Shown: piece after piece, positions 15,984 to 25,578 of the stretch
How the letters are laid out: each line of letters opens with the position of its first letter
How positions within the stretch are numbered: the stretch's first letter is position 1
DNA from: Mycobacterium sp. 1274761.0
GTDB taxonomy: Bacteria; Actinomycetota; Actinomycetes; Mycobacteriales; Mycobacteriaceae
Direction: 5' to 3'
Assembly (NCBI RefSeq): GCF_001668615.1
Contig: NZ_LZMC01000089.1
Coordinates: 35,011-99,010 of the forward strand
DNA: 64,000 nt
Made by a program: the position numbers and the translations under genes
Notes under the pieces: model-generated
The model's database searches: none
The model's input: the letters and a program-made list of their open reading frames with translations, nothing else
What the model was told of the DNA's origin: nothing

Positions 15984-16111
15984 GAATTTCGGCTGTGCAG
16001 CGCCGTTACCAACGGATTAGTAGCGCATTTTGAGAAATTTCCTCTACCGCGCCGTCATTATTCAATGCGTGCGGCGTTTCAGCGCCGGTCATGTTTTGGA
16101 TGAGGGAGCAC

Positions 16112-16507
16112 ATGATGAATTCCGCAATGCGCTCAATGGTCGCTTCGACAGCGCTTGCACCTCTCGCAGTAGCAGCCGTGGCGCTCGCTGTATCCGCGCC
16201 GGCCGCCGCCGCCACCCCGGGCCCCAGTGGCGTCTTTGCGCAGTCACATTCGTTCAAGGCCGAACCCGGAGACGATGGCTCACAGTGGGATGACGCCTCC
16301 CCGGCGGGCGGCACCGGTGTGGACACCGGCCCGCAGACAGCTCCCGATGTCGCAGCGATACCCGAGGGGGCGGGGGTCCCCGATTCCTCGGCCGTCGGCC
16401 AGGATGCGGGCGGAACCGGCACTGACCCGGGACTGATATTGCCGCCCGACACTCCGTCCGGCCCTGGCCTCGACGACGGCGGCGAACCCGCGGGCGCGAT
16501 CGGTTAA
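16112..16507 (+). CDS. Small secreted Gly/Pro/Asp-rich protein
   Basis: A 131-residue protein with an Ala-rich signal peptide (MMNSAMRSMV then a hydrophobic run to about residue 35, ending SAPAAAA). The mature part is low-complexity and acidic (many Asp, Gly, Pro, Thr) with no cysteines, so it is likely unfolded in the cell envelope or medium. No family is recognised. GAGGGAGC just upstream of ATG 16112 fits a ribosome site, and a second ATG follows immediately. Function unknown. Confidence 0.72.
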   Translation: MMNSAMRSMVASTALAPLAVAAVALAVSAPAAAATPGPSGVFAQSHSFKAEPGDDGSQWDDASPAGGTGVDTGPQTAPDVAAIPEGAGVPDSSAVGQDAGGTGTDPGLILPPDTPSGPGLDDGGEPAGAIG

Positions 16508-16534
16508 TTTATCCCGAAACGGGGCGAGTACTTC

Positions 16535-16719
16535 TCAGCCGTAATAGTCGGACAGCGGCATCATCAGCACACCGGCGACGCCGGGCATCACTACCAGAGA
16601 CCACCATGGTCACCTGGACCAGCCGACCACCCCCCGCGGATGATGGCCGCCAGTGCCACAGCCGCCAGGACGCAAAACAACCCGCCGAGCTCTTCTGGAC
16701 GGGGTGCGGGTTCCATCAT
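16535..16719 (-). pseudogene. Frameshifted small two-helix membrane protein
   Basis: From tandem ATGs (16719, 16716) the frame encodes a ~43-residue piece with one hydrophobic helix (LGGLFCVLAAVALAAIIRG) and then stops. Starting in another frame within the overlap, a second hydrophobic piece (WWSLVVMPGVAGVLMMPL) runs to SDYYG and a stop at 16535. Joined by a single indel near 16610-16630 they would make a ~61-residue protein with two transmembrane helices. This is either a pseudogene or a sequencing indel. It precedes nothing obvious, and the TetR gene upstream on the same strand lies 46 nt away. Confidence 0.45.
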
Positions 16720-16764
16720 GTCCGACAGCTTCCCGCACCGAGCGTCGCGCCGGCATGATTAGGA

Positions 16765-17382
16765 CTACCCGGTAACACGACTCCGCAGCGGCGCCAGCAG
16801 CGCGTTGAGCCCGTAGTCGAAGACGGCGTCATAGTCGGTCGGGGATTGCAGCGCCTCAACCAGCGACCGGTCGGGCCAGTCGTCGGTCCACAGCGAGGGA
16901 TCTTCTTCGTCATGCTTGGCGCCGCGCACAGCCGAAAACTGCATCACCGCAGACGAAATCACATGGACCTGTATCGCGCGCAGAATCAGCGCGGCGTCGG
17001 TTCCGGTGACGCCGAGCCGCGCCAGCTCCGAAGCCAGCGTCTGCTGCACCGGCAGAAACAGACGCGGTGTCCGGTCGCGTTCGTGAGCGATGGCGAGCAG
17101 GTGTTGTCGCTCGATGAGCACTGTGCGCTGCGACCGGGCCAGCGACGCGATGCGTTCGACGGGATCGGCGCCCTCAACAGGCAGGTGCGCCATCTGGCTC
17201 ACCAGCCGGTCCACCAGGCTGTCGAACAGCTTGTCCCGGCCGCCGACATGCCAATAGATGGAAGTGACTGCCACACCGAGGATTTCGGCAAGACCGCGCA
17301 TGGTGAAGCCGTCGACACCGTCGAGCTCGATCAAGCGGGCCGCGGTGTCGAGAACCGTCTCGGCGTCGAGCCCTTCCCTCAC
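16765..17382 (-). CDS. TetR-family transcriptional regulator
   Basis: A 205-residue TetR-type repressor with an N-terminal DNA-binding domain (residues 8-55; recognition helix around VAVTSIYWHVGGRDKLFD) and a helical ligand-binding C-terminal domain. The start is GTG 17382, and GTGA overlaps the TGA stop of the Rieske oxygenase gene by 4 nt, so the two are translationally coupled. The perfect palindrome at 18757-18771 upstream of this operon is the obvious candidate operator. The regulator would then control its own operon and the divergent amidohydrolase gene. Confidence 0.88.
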   Translation of the reverse strand: MREGLDAETVLDTAARLIELDGVDGFTMRGLAEILGVAVTSIYWHVGGRDKLFDSLVDRLVSQMAHLPVEGADPVERIASLARSQRTVLIERQHLLAIAHERDRTPRLFLPVQQTLASELARLGVTGTDAALILRAIQVHVISSAVMQFSAVRGAKHDEEDPSLWTDDWPDRSLVEALQSPTDYDAVFDYGLNALLAPLRSRVTG

Positions 17383-18725
17383 GGCGCCTCGCCTACCCTC
17401 ATCCGCGCGGACTCCGGAAGGTCGAGATAGTGTTCGAGGATGCTGTGGGTGTTGATCACGCGGCGTTCCTCGTTGGAGAGCGTGAGGTGGGTGAGGCCGG
17501 GCTGGTGAAGACCTCGCTGAAGCCCGGCCAGCACCGCGATGTCCTGGGTCAGGACCAGTCCGGGGTGGGCTTCATCGGCCGTGAAGCGCATGTCGGCGGG
17601 CTTGGTGCGGGGCGCACCGGGGGCCATCCGGGTCCACAGAATCATGACCAGCTCACCATGGTCGGGGTCGGGCCCCGGACGCGCCACCAACACCGTCAGA
17701 TGATCGGCGTTGGTCAGCAGCGACATGTTGGGAAAGATGTTGTACTGCCGCAACTGCATGATCTGATCGGTCGATGCCCAGCTCAGGTCGACTCCGCGTC
17801 CAGCGGCGAAATCCCTTGTCCGGTCGGCGATCACATCCTTTGCCGGCCGCCCCGACTGATCGGCGGGGTACGGAGTGCCCTCCTCGACGCCCATCAGCGC
17901 ACCCTGTGTGGTCACGTAGGCGTCCCACACATCGGCGTCCGATAGCGGCTCCTTGATCTGCGGGCTCGCCACCCCGTACATCTGCTCGGATTTGCCGGTG
18001 TGGCCCCAGATCACTTGGGGCGCATATACGTCGTCCATGCACCTGTGCAGTTCGGGGTGCAGCGTTCGGATGTGGTAGGTCTCGCTGAAACCGTCGGCGA
18101 TCGTCTTCCAGTTGGCATCGACCTCCACCGTCATGGTGGCGTAGCAACGGAAGTCGCCGAGGCCACACCACGCGGTGTCCTGCGGTACGGCCTCCAGGTA
18201 ATCGGCCAGGGGCATGGCGTCGGGGTCGAGGTTGACGAACACGAGACGTTCCCAGGTGTCGACGCGCGCGGCGAGCAAGGGGTAGTCGGACATGTGAAGT
18301 GAGCCGAAGCCCTTGCGGTGGGGAACTCGCTTGAGCGCACCGGCGAGATCCCACGTCCACCCGTGATAGCCGCATTTCAATTCCCGAAGGCCGGCTCCGG
18401 CCCCCGAACACAGTGAGTTGCCGCGGTGGCGGCACACGTTCTGGAATGCGCGAAGCTCACCATCGTCGGCACGGACGACCAGTACCGAGTGGGGCCCGCA
18501 CCGGTATTCGAAGTAGTCGCCGGGGTCGGCGACGTGGTCGACGGTGCACGCGACCTGCCATACCTTCGGCCACATGCGCTCGACCTCGAGCCGCGCAAAT
18601 TCCGGGGAGTAGTACCGCTCGGCGGGCACCAGTGTGGGCCCTTTCGGAGGGGTGCCGATGGCGTCTTCGCGGTGCGTCTCAGCGGCGCGTCCGTCGGCGG
18701 CGATCTCCTGCGCTGTGTGCGTCAC
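17379..18725 (-). CDS. Rieske-type aromatic ring-hydroxylating oxygenase, alpha subunit
   Basis: A 448-residue oxygenase alpha subunit. The Rieske [2Fe-2S] ligands are in NVCRHRG (Cys98, His100) and KCGYHGW (Cys118, His121). The mononuclear iron ligands are in the DGFSETYHIRTLHP segment near residue 250. It should insert oxygen into an unactivated or aromatic C-H substrate and needs a reductase, which is not encoded nearby. The GTG start 18725 has an excellent AGGAGGG ribosome site 6 nt upstream; an upstream extension in frame would overlap the promoter region. It is co-transcribed with the TetR gene and divergent from a D-aminoacylase gene. Confidence 0.88.
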   Translation of the reverse strand: MTHTAQEIAADGRAAETHREDAIGTPPKGPTLVPAERYYSPEFARLEVERMWPKVWQVACTVDHVADPGDYFEYRCGPHSVLVVRADDGELRAFQNVCRHRGNSLCSGAGAGLRELKCGYHGWTWDLAGALKRVPHRKGFGSLHMSDYPLLAARVDTWERLVFVNLDPDAMPLADYLEAVPQDTAWCGLGDFRCYATMTVEVDANWKTIADGFSETYHIRTLHPELHRCMDDVYAPQVIWGHTGKSEQMYGVASPQIKEPLSDADVWDAYVTTQGALMGVEEGTPYPADQSGRPAKDVIADRTRDFAAGRGVDLSWASTDQIMQLRQYNIFPNMSLLTNADHLTVLVARPGPDPDHGELVMILWTRMAPGAPRTKPADMRFTADEAHPGLVLTQDIAVLAGLQRGLHQPGLTHLTLSNEERRVINTHSILEHYLDLPESARMRVGEAP

Positions 18726-18756
18726 GACCGACCCTCCTGATCCGGCGCCACCCGTC

Positions 18757-18771
18757 TGTAACGGTGTTACA
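18757..18771. promoter_or_regulatory. Perfect palindrome TGTAAC-GGT-GTTACA, candidate TetR operator
   Basis: A 6-3-6 inverted repeat with no mismatch sits in the 110-bp divergent region between the Rieske/TetR operon and the amidohydrolase gene. The length and symmetry fit TetR-family operators. It lies 31 nt upstream of the Rieske start and overlaps the region where both promoters should lie. Confidence 0.65.
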
Positions 18772-18835
18772 TTGACGACCGTAGCGGCTTGACCGGCTGC
18801 GTGGGGCAGAAGCAACGGGCAGATAGGGAGTTATC

Positions 18836-20596
<1,761 letters not shown>

Positions 20597-20615
20597 GCCC
20601 GGCGAATCTCGCTGC

Positions 20616-21533
20616 ATGAAAGCCGTTGTCGCAAACGACCGCGCCGCCGGCGTCGCCGCACTCGCGGTGACCGAGTTGCCCTACCCGCATTTGGCGGAGA
20701 ACGACGTCGTCGTCAAGGTCCATGCCGCGTCGTTCACCCCCGACGAACTCAGCTGGCCGGGCACATGGACCGACCGCGCGGGCCGGGACCGGACGCCGAC
20801 CGTGCCCGGGCACGAAGTGTCCGGAGTGGTCGCCGAGTTGGGTTTCGGCACCACGGGGCTCGAGGTCGGCCAGCCCGTCTTCGGGCTCACGGATTGGTGC
20901 CGCAACGGCACGCTCGCGGAATATGTTGCGGTGGAGGCGCGTAACCTCGCCCCGCTGTGGCCCGATGTCGACCACGTCGGGGCGGCGGCGGTGCCGATGC
21001 CGGGGTTGACCGCCTCGCAGGGCCTGTTCGACCACGGGCATTTAGCCGCCGGGCAGACCGTCCTGATCCACGGCGCGGCAGGTGGAGTCGGATCGATCGC
21101 GGTGCAGCTCGCGGCTCAGGCCGGAGCACGGGTGATCGGCAGCGGACGGAGCGCCCACAGGCAGACGGTGCTGGACCACGGAGCCGACGAGTTTCTGGAC
21201 CTGCAGCAGGACCGACTGGACGACGTCGGGCAGGTCGACGTCGTGTTCGACGTTCTCGGCGGCGAGATCCTCGACCGCTCCGCACCTCTGGTGCGTCCGG
21301 GCGGCACGCTGGTCACCATCGCCGAACCCCCCAGTGTGCTACCCGAGGAGGGACGGGCGGTGTTCTTCATCGTCGAGCCCGACCGCCGCGGGCTGGCGGC
21401 GCTGGCGCAAAAAATGCAGGAAGGCGCAGTGAAACCCGCTGTCGGCGCGGTGTTCTCACTTGATCAGGCGCCGGCGGCATTCGACCCTGCTCACCGGGCA
21501 CACGGTAAGACGGTCATCCGGGTCGCCGAGTAG
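20616..21533 (+). CDS. Zinc-binding-dehydrogenase-family quinone oxidoreductase (MDR)
   Basis: A 305-residue medium-chain reductase of the quinone oxidoreductase type. It has the N-terminal GroES-like fold (VPGHEVSGVVAELG near residue 64) and the NADPH-binding Rossmann motif IHGAAGGVGSIAVQLA near residue 150. No structural zinc cysteine cluster is visible. The predicted activity is NADPH-dependent reduction of a quinone or enone. It starts at ATG 20616, 19 nt after the amidohydrolase stop, suggesting one transcript. An earlier in-frame GTG overlaps the amidohydrolase gene and is less likely. Confidence 0.85.
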   Translation: MKAVVANDRAAGVAALAVTELPYPHLAENDVVVKVHAASFTPDELSWPGTWTDRAGRDRTPTVPGHEVSGVVAELGFGTTGLEVGQPVFGLTDWCRNGTLAEYVAVEARNLAPLWPDVDHVGAAAVPMPGLTASQGLFDHGHLAAGQTVLIHGAAGGVGSIAVQLAAQAGARVIGSGRSAHRQTVLDHGADEFLDLQQDRLDDVGQVDVVFDVLGGEILDRSAPLVRPGGTLVTIAEPPSVLPEEGRAVFFIVEPDRRGLAALAQKMQEGAVKPAVGAVFSLDQAPAAFDPAHRAHGKTVIRVAE

Positions 21534-21539
21534 CCGGCG

Positions 21540-22295
21540 CTACCCGCCGAGGGTGTCGGACCGTCCTTCGGCAAGCCGCGACCACTGCGGGATGGGCCGG
21601 CCGTCGATCCGCGTGTTCGAACCGTCGACCTGCCAGTCCTGCGGCCACCCGGGCGGCGAGTCCTCCCACGGCTCCTGACGTCCGTACACCGTGAGGTCCA
21701 TCAAGGCCAGGCTGTAGTCCATCGCCTCCACGCCGCGTCGCGTCGTCCAGTACGTCTCGAAAACACGACCACCGTCGCGCAGGTAGCACACGATGTGCAT
21801 CATGCCGGGGATGCGGCCGACGAGAAGCGTCTCGAGGGAGGGAAGCGCCGAATACCACGGCATCTGCCAGCCCATGAACTCGCGGTAGCGCGCACTTTCG
21901 GGGTACGGCCCCTGGCAGAACACCGCGTAGGTGATGTCGCGGGAGTGAAGGTACGACAACTCCTGCACCTGCGTGGTCACCCACGTGCATCCTTCGCACT
22001 GCTCGGGCGCCGACTTTCCTGCATGCCACATGAAGTAATAGGCCAAAAGCTGCCTGCGCCCGTCAAAGGTTTCGAGTAATGTGACCGGCCCGTCCGGTCC
22101 CGTCAGTTCGGAACCGGCGTCGACTTCCACCATGGGCAGGCGTCGGCGCGCCGCGGCAAGCTCGTCACCCTGGCGAATGTGCGCCTTCTCGCGAACGCGC
22201 AGGCGTGCGAGGGCAGCCTCGAAGGCCGCCCGGTCAACGGGCGGCGGCGTCGGCGCATTGCTGACGGAATCATGGTGTGGCGAGTCGCTTTTCAC
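21540..22295 (-). CDS. DUF899 family thioredoxin-fold protein (paralogue 1)
   Basis: A 251-residue member of the DUF899 family, which adopts a thioredoxin-like fold. The CEGCTW motif (Cys100, Cys103) aligns with CVGCSL in the second DUF899 gene of this operon. The remaining blocks (GPDG, FDGRRQLL, GRQEPWEDSPPGWPQ) are shared between the two. Its function is unproven; the CxxC points to thiol redox chemistry. The GTG start 22295 has GAGGGAGAGA upstream and lies 17 nt after the preceding stop. It is the third gene of an operon reading leftward from 23685. Confidence 0.83.
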   Translation of the reverse strand: MKSDSPHHDSVSNAPTPPPVDRAAFEAALARLRVREKAHIRQGDELAAARRRLPMVEVDAGSELTGPDGPVTLLETFDGRRQLLAYYFMWHAGKSAPEQCEGCTWVTTQVQELSYLHSRDITYAVFCQGPYPESARYREFMGWQMPWYSALPSLETLLVGRIPGMMHIVCYLRDGGRVFETYWTTRRGVEAMDYSLALMDLTVYGRQEPWEDSPPGWPQDWQVDGSNTRIDGRPIPQWSRLAEGRSDTLGG

Positions 22296-22312
22296 CGTCT
22301 CTCTCCCTCGGG

Positions 22313-22990
22313 CTACTCGACGACGTCTGCTTCGGCGGGGCCGAACAAGAACAGGTGATCGAGTACCGGAGCCGGGTCGCTCGACCAGTCCATCGCGGCC
22401 AGCTGGTTCCGACTGCGCCGACCGGTGCGCCAACGTAGAGCCTCGAACCGTGTGGTGAATAAGGATAATTCCCGTCCACCCTCCGGCCCGCTGCGATACT
22501 CGGCGTCCTCCACCTTCACGCGCAACGGCACCGGCGTCCGAAGGTTGGCGAGCAAGCGGTCCGACGAGTAGTGGACCGCGTCCGAGCCGCGGGCCCCCGG
22601 TGTGCCCAGCGCAGCGCGGATGTCGTGCTCGTGGCACGCGATATCGCCGACCGGCGGCTCCAGGCCATCGTTCGCGGCGCGTGAGGTAAGCCGGGCCACC
22701 GCATCGGCCCAGACCGCGTCGATCTCCGTCACGTCCTGGCCCGCGAAGCGCGCAACTTGGTCGGCTGTCTGCGCATCGCTCGGCGCGCCCGTCAACCGTC
22801 CCTCCGCCCAGTCGTCGGCGACAGCGGCGAGGTGGGCGACGACATCGCGCACCGACCAGCCGGGGCAGGCCGGTACCGAGGTGTTCAGCCCGGCGTCATC
22901 GAGACCGCCGACCAGTTCCATGATCCGATCCTTGGTGTCCTGATAGATCTCGGCCACCCGGAGCGGGTGGGCAGTCGTCACATCGATCAC
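22313..22990 (-). CDS. Maleylpyruvate isomerase / mycothiol-dependent DinB-fold protein
   Basis: A 225-residue protein with the DinB/MDMPI fold: CPGWSVRDVVAHLAAVADDW near residues 41-60 carries a metal-binding His, and a second motif, ACHEHDIRAALG, is near residue 119. Members use mycothiol as thiol cofactor or transferase substrate in actinobacteria. The exact substrate is unknown. The GTG start 22990 has GGAGGAACG upstream, and GTGA overlaps the stop of the DUF899 gene ahead of it by 4 nt. Being sandwiched between two CxxC DUF899 genes suggests a shared thiol-linked detoxification role. Confidence 0.8.
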   Translation of the reverse strand: MIDVTTAHPLRVAEIYQDTKDRIMELVGGLDDAGLNTSVPACPGWSVRDVVAHLAAVADDWAEGRLTGAPSDAQTADQVARFAGQDVTEIDAVWADAVARLTSRAANDGLEPPVGDIACHEHDIRAALGTPGARGSDAVHYSSDRLLANLRTPVPLRVKVEDAEYRSGPEGGRELSLFTTRFEALRWRTGRRSRNQLAAMDWSSDPAPVLDHLFLFGPAEADVVE

Positions 22991-23685
22991 CGTTCCTCCG
23001 TGGGCTCTTCGCGTCCGTACTCGTCGTGCCAGCGCCACCATTCGTAGGGTTTGGTCTGGGGGTAACCCTCGGGGGAATCCTCCCAGACCTCTTGGCGCCC
23101 AAGGGCGGTCATGTCGAGGAAGTTCCAGGTGTTGACGAACACCTCGTCGCCGCGGTCGTCGATGAAGTATGTACGGAAGATGCGGTCCCCGTCACGGATG
23201 AACGCGTTGGTGCCATGCCATTCAGCGACACCGAAGTCGATGTCGAACGCTGCGTCGGGTCCGGGCACGATGGTGTACCAGGGGTGGTCCCACCCCATGC
23301 TCGCCTTGATGCGGGCGAGATCGGCCTGCGATCCGCGGGATACGTACACCAGCGTGGTGTCGCGGGCATTCAGATGTGCCAGGCTGCCGATGTGGTCGGC
23401 CATCAACGAGCAACCGACACAACCATGTTCGGGCCAGCCGTGGACGCCGGGATCGACGAACGCGCGGTAGACGATCAGCTGGCGTCGGCCGGCAAACAGA
23501 TCCAGCAGGCCGACCCTGCCGTCCGGCCCGTCGAACTCGTAGGTCTTCTCGACAGGTGTCCAGGGCATTCGCCTGCGCATCGCGGCGAGCGCGTCACGCG
23601 CGCGGGTGTGCTCCTTCTCCTTGATTAGCATTTCGGCTCGAGCGGCCTCCCACTCCTGCGCGGACACTATCGGCGGCGTGTTCAT
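22987..23685 (-). CDS. DUF899 family thioredoxin-fold protein (paralogue 2)
   Basis: A 232-residue DUF899 protein, first gene of the three-gene leftward operon. It has the CVGCSL motif (Cys89, Cys92), GPDGRVGLLDLFAGRRQLI, and a C-terminal GRQEVWEDSPEGYPQ block shared with its paralogue. ATG 23685 has AAGGAGA upstream. It is divergent from the ArsR-SRPBCC-NYN operon, with the inverted repeats at 23714-23731 and 23767-23784 between. Regulation by that ArsR protein is therefore likely. Confidence 0.85.
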   Translation of the reverse strand: MNTPPIVSAQEWEAARAEMLIKEKEHTRARDALAAMRRRMPWTPVEKTYEFDGPDGRVGLLDLFAGRRQLIVYRAFVDPGVHGWPEHGCVGCSLMADHIGSLAHLNARDTTLVYVSRGSQADLARIKASMGWDHPWYTIVPGPDAAFDIDFGVAEWHGTNAFIRDGDRIFRTYFIDDRGDEVFVNTWNFLDMTALGRQEVWEDSPEGYPQTKPYEWWRWHDEYGREEPTEER

Positions 23686-23713
23686 GTGATCTCCTTCGGT
23701 GTGTCGAAGATCG

Positions 23714-23731
23714 TTCAACATTTCAGTTGAA
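23714..23731. promoter_or_regulatory. Operator-like inverted repeat TTCAAC-N6-GTTGAA (copy 1)
   Basis: A perfect 6-6-6 inverted repeat located 29 nt upstream of the DUF899 start. A second copy with one mismatch overlaps the ArsR promoter and start codon. Both have the same spacer length, which supports one regulator binding both. Confidence 0.65.
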
Positions 23732-23762
23732 TAACATCGCCCAGCACATCACGGGCCGTGGT

Positions 23763-23768
23763 TATAGT
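23763..23768 (+). promoter_or_regulatory. -10 box (TATAGT) of the ArsR gene
   Basis: TATAGT lies 7 nt before ATG 23776, a leaderless arrangement. Its last bases overlap the second operator-like repeat, so a bound repressor would block the promoter. Confidence 0.6.
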
Positions 23769-23784
23769 CAACAGAATGGTTGAA
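23767..23784. promoter_or_regulatory. Operator-like inverted repeat GTCAAC-N6-GTTGAA (copy 2)
   Basis: The same half sites and spacer as 23714-23731 with one mismatch (G for T). It runs from the -10 box through the first codons of the ArsR gene. Confidence 0.6.
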
Positions 23785-24108
23785 GATCAGGTGTTGGACC
23801 GCGCCTATGCGGCGCTTGCGGATCCAACGCGGCGCCGTCTGCTGGAAACGCTGCGCGGGGGCGACGCCCGCATCTCCGACCTGGCCGCACCGCTGCCGAT
23901 GACGTTCGCGGGCGTCTCCCGACACATCGGCGTGCTGGAGTCGGCGGGGTTGGTCCGCCGCGAAGTTCGCGGGCGTGAGCACTGGCTGTCTCTGCGACCG
24001 GACGGGTTGAGCAGCGCCCAGCAGTGGATCAACGAGCAGACGGAATTCTGGACCGCGCGGGCCGACGCGCTGTCTGCGCGCCTGCGCCGCAAGAAAGACA
24101 TGCGATGA
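23776..24108 (+). CDS. ArsR-family regulator of the SRPBCC-linked type
   Basis: A 110-residue winged-helix repressor (LDRAYAALADPTRRRLLETL; recognition region around MTFAGVSRHIGVLE). There are no metal-binding cysteines. It belongs to the ArsR subgroup encoded beside AHSA1/SRPBCC proteins, whose ligand may be sensed through or with the partner. ATGA overlaps the start of the SRPBCC gene. Two copies of a 6-6-6 inverted repeat flank its promoter, indicating autoregulation and control of the divergent DUF899 operon. Confidence 0.88.
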   Translation: MVEDQVLDRAYAALADPTRRRLLETLRGGDARISDLAAPLPMTFAGVSRHIGVLESAGLVRREVRGREHWLSLRPDGLSSAQQWINEQTEFWTARADALSARLRRKKDMR

Positions 24109-24542
24109 GCGACGCGGCAACCGTCCGTCTCCAACGGGTCATGCCGGCCCCGCCGGACGTCGTCTTCGATGAGTGGATCGACCGGGAAGCGTTGCGGGAG
24201 TGGATGTGCCCGCGACCGGTCCGGGTTCTCGACGTCACCGTGGAACCTCACGTAGGCGGCACGGTGCGCTTCGACGTGGACGACTCGGGTACCCGCGTAG
24301 TGATCAGCGGCCGGTTCCTGGCGATCGATCGGCCCCGGCTGCTGCGCTTCACATGGACGAACTCGAATTGGCCGGAAGCCACCGACAGCGTCGTCACCGT
24401 CACCTTCGAACCGGTCGGTGACGGCGAGACGCTCATGTCGCTCAAGCATTCTCTGTTGCCGCCAGAGGAATTGGAGAGCTTCGACAGCGGCTGGGCTCTT
24501 ACCGTCGACCAGCTCGCAGCGGCGTTGGGCGGTCGCGGGTGA
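24105..24542 (+). CDS. SRPBCC/AHSA1-domain ligand-binding protein
   Basis: A 145-residue START-like protein. The AHSA1 signature is seen in APPDVVFDEWIDREALREWMCP at the N terminus and in the hydrophobic C-terminal helix GWALTVDQLAAAL. Such proteins bind hydrophobic ligands in a helix-grip cavity. It starts in an ATGA overlap with the ArsR gene and ends in a GTGA overlap with the next gene, so it is an internal member of a tightly coupled operon. Confidence 0.85.
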   Translation: MSDAATVRLQRVMPAPPDVVFDEWIDREALREWMCPRPVRVLDVTVEPHVGGTVRFDVDDSGTRVVISGRFLAIDRPRLLRFTWTNSNWPEATDSVVTVTFEPVGDGETLMSLKHSLLPPEELESFDSGWALTVDQLAAALGGRG

Positions 24543-24922
24543 CGCAGCGCTGGATCGTCGACGCGATGAACGTGATCGGCAGCAGGCCGGACGGCTGGTG
24601 GAAGGACCGCCGACAGGCCATGGCCCGCTTGGTGAACCGGCTCGACCGCTGGGCATCGGCCGATGACCGCCGAGTGACTGTGGTCTTCGAGAAACCGATG
24701 TCACCGCCGATCATGTCGTCGGTGATCGAGATAGCGCACGCGCCGCGGGCAGCACCCAATTCCGCTGACGACGAGATCGTCCGACTCGTCTACGCCGACG
24801 ATGCCCCGCACGACCTCACCGTGGTGACATCGGATGGCGCTCTCGCCGAGCGGGTCCGACGCGCAGGCGCATCGGTGTGCCCAGCCGCCGGTTTCCGTGA
24901 CCTCATCGATCCCGCAGGCTGA
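24539..24922 (+). CDS. NYN/PIN-like nuclease-fold protein
   Basis: A 127-residue protein with the NYN (YacP-like) pattern: WIVDAMNVIGSRPDGWW at the N terminus, VTVVFEKP, SADDEIVRLVYADD, and VVTSDGALAERVRRAGA. The conserved acidic residues (Asp8, Asp in SADDEI, Asp in TSDGAL) fit a metal-dependent RNase active site. The N-terminal motif and length make this the best call, though members are sometimes annotated as NTP pyrophosphohydrolase. It is the third gene of the ArsR operon, with a 4-nt GTGA overlap. Confidence 0.75.
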   Translation: MTQRWIVDAMNVIGSRPDGWWKDRRQAMARLVNRLDRWASADDRRVTVVFEKPMSPPIMSSVIEIAHAPRAAPNSADDEIVRLVYADDAPHDLTVVTSDGALAERVRRAGASVCPAAGFRDLIDPAG

Positions 24923-25124
24923 TTGCCGCTCCGCAGAAGCACAATGTCGCGGTGAACGTCCTCGCCTGCGCAAACGGTCGATTCGCGCTGCGCCCGCTGC
25001 GACGGCGTACGCGACGACTGCGTCGCCGTGGCCGCTGCCCTCGAAACCCCTTGGCGCAGCTGTCATTTAGGCGGCTCTGTGTGCCGGTTGCGCGCACACC
25101 GCCGGTTCGTATACGTAAGCGGCG

Positions 25125-25436
25125 TCAGCCCGGGTTCTGGCTCATGCCGTAGCACGTGCCGTAGTGCTCGGGCGAGCACGGGATGCCGTTGACCGAATCG
25201 AAGCCGTTCGGGTTATTGACAATGTGAGGCCCGGCATTCGACGGAGGCGGAATCGGTGGGAGCGGCGCGGCCGCACCACCACCTCCGCCGCTGATGCAGA
25301 CGCCTTCGAAGCGGGTCGGCTTCGTGCCCCATGGGCACGTGGTCTCGGCCGCGGCGGGTGACGCGACGGCCAACGGTCCGGCGGCGAGGGCGATAGCAAA
25401 CCCAACCAGCACCGCACCGCGCTTTACAGTCACCAT
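25125..25436 (-). CDS. Small secreted Cys/Gly/Pro-containing protein
   Basis: A 103-residue protein with a signal peptide (MVTVKRGAVLVGFAIALAAG, cleavage after AAAE/T region near residue 30). The mature part has four cysteines (CPWGTKPTRFEGVC and CSPEHYGTC) around a Gly/Pro linker. It is probably disulfide-bonded outside the cell. No family assignment. GGAGAGCTGAG precedes the ATG. The 200 bp on its 3' side (24923-25124) contains nothing I can support. Confidence 0.72.
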   Translation of the reverse strand: MVTVKRGAVLVGFAIALAAGPLAVASPAAAETTCPWGTKPTRFEGVCISGGGGGAAAPLPPIPPPSNAGPHIVNNPNGFDSVNGIPCSPEHYGTCYGMSQNPG

Positions 25437-25524
25437 CTCAGCTCTCCGAACGTCTCGACCGGCCCGGATCAGCGTAACCCGCGCAGCCGGTTCCTGCGGT
25501 CGAGGTGAGGCGCTTGGCTACATC

Positions 25525-25541
25525 TACTACCGAGCGTAGTA
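25525..25541. promoter_or_regulatory. Palindrome TACTAC-CGAGC-GTAGTA overlapping a -10 box
   Basis: A perfect 6-5-6 inverted repeat whose right arm overlaps TAGTAT (25537-25542), a TANNNT -10 box for the DUF4383 gene. Transcription from this box would begin around 25549, after ATG 25546, so the SD-led GTG 25579 is the better start. A TetR-type repressor is a plausible binder. Confidence 0.55.
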
Positions 25542-25578
25542 TAGGATGAAGACCTACCGACAACGTCCGGAGGTGCCC

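Noticed and set aside
24923..25124. Short Arg-rich frame after the NYN gene
   Set aside because: Arg/Pro-rich low-complexity translation typical of non-coding GC-rich DNA.
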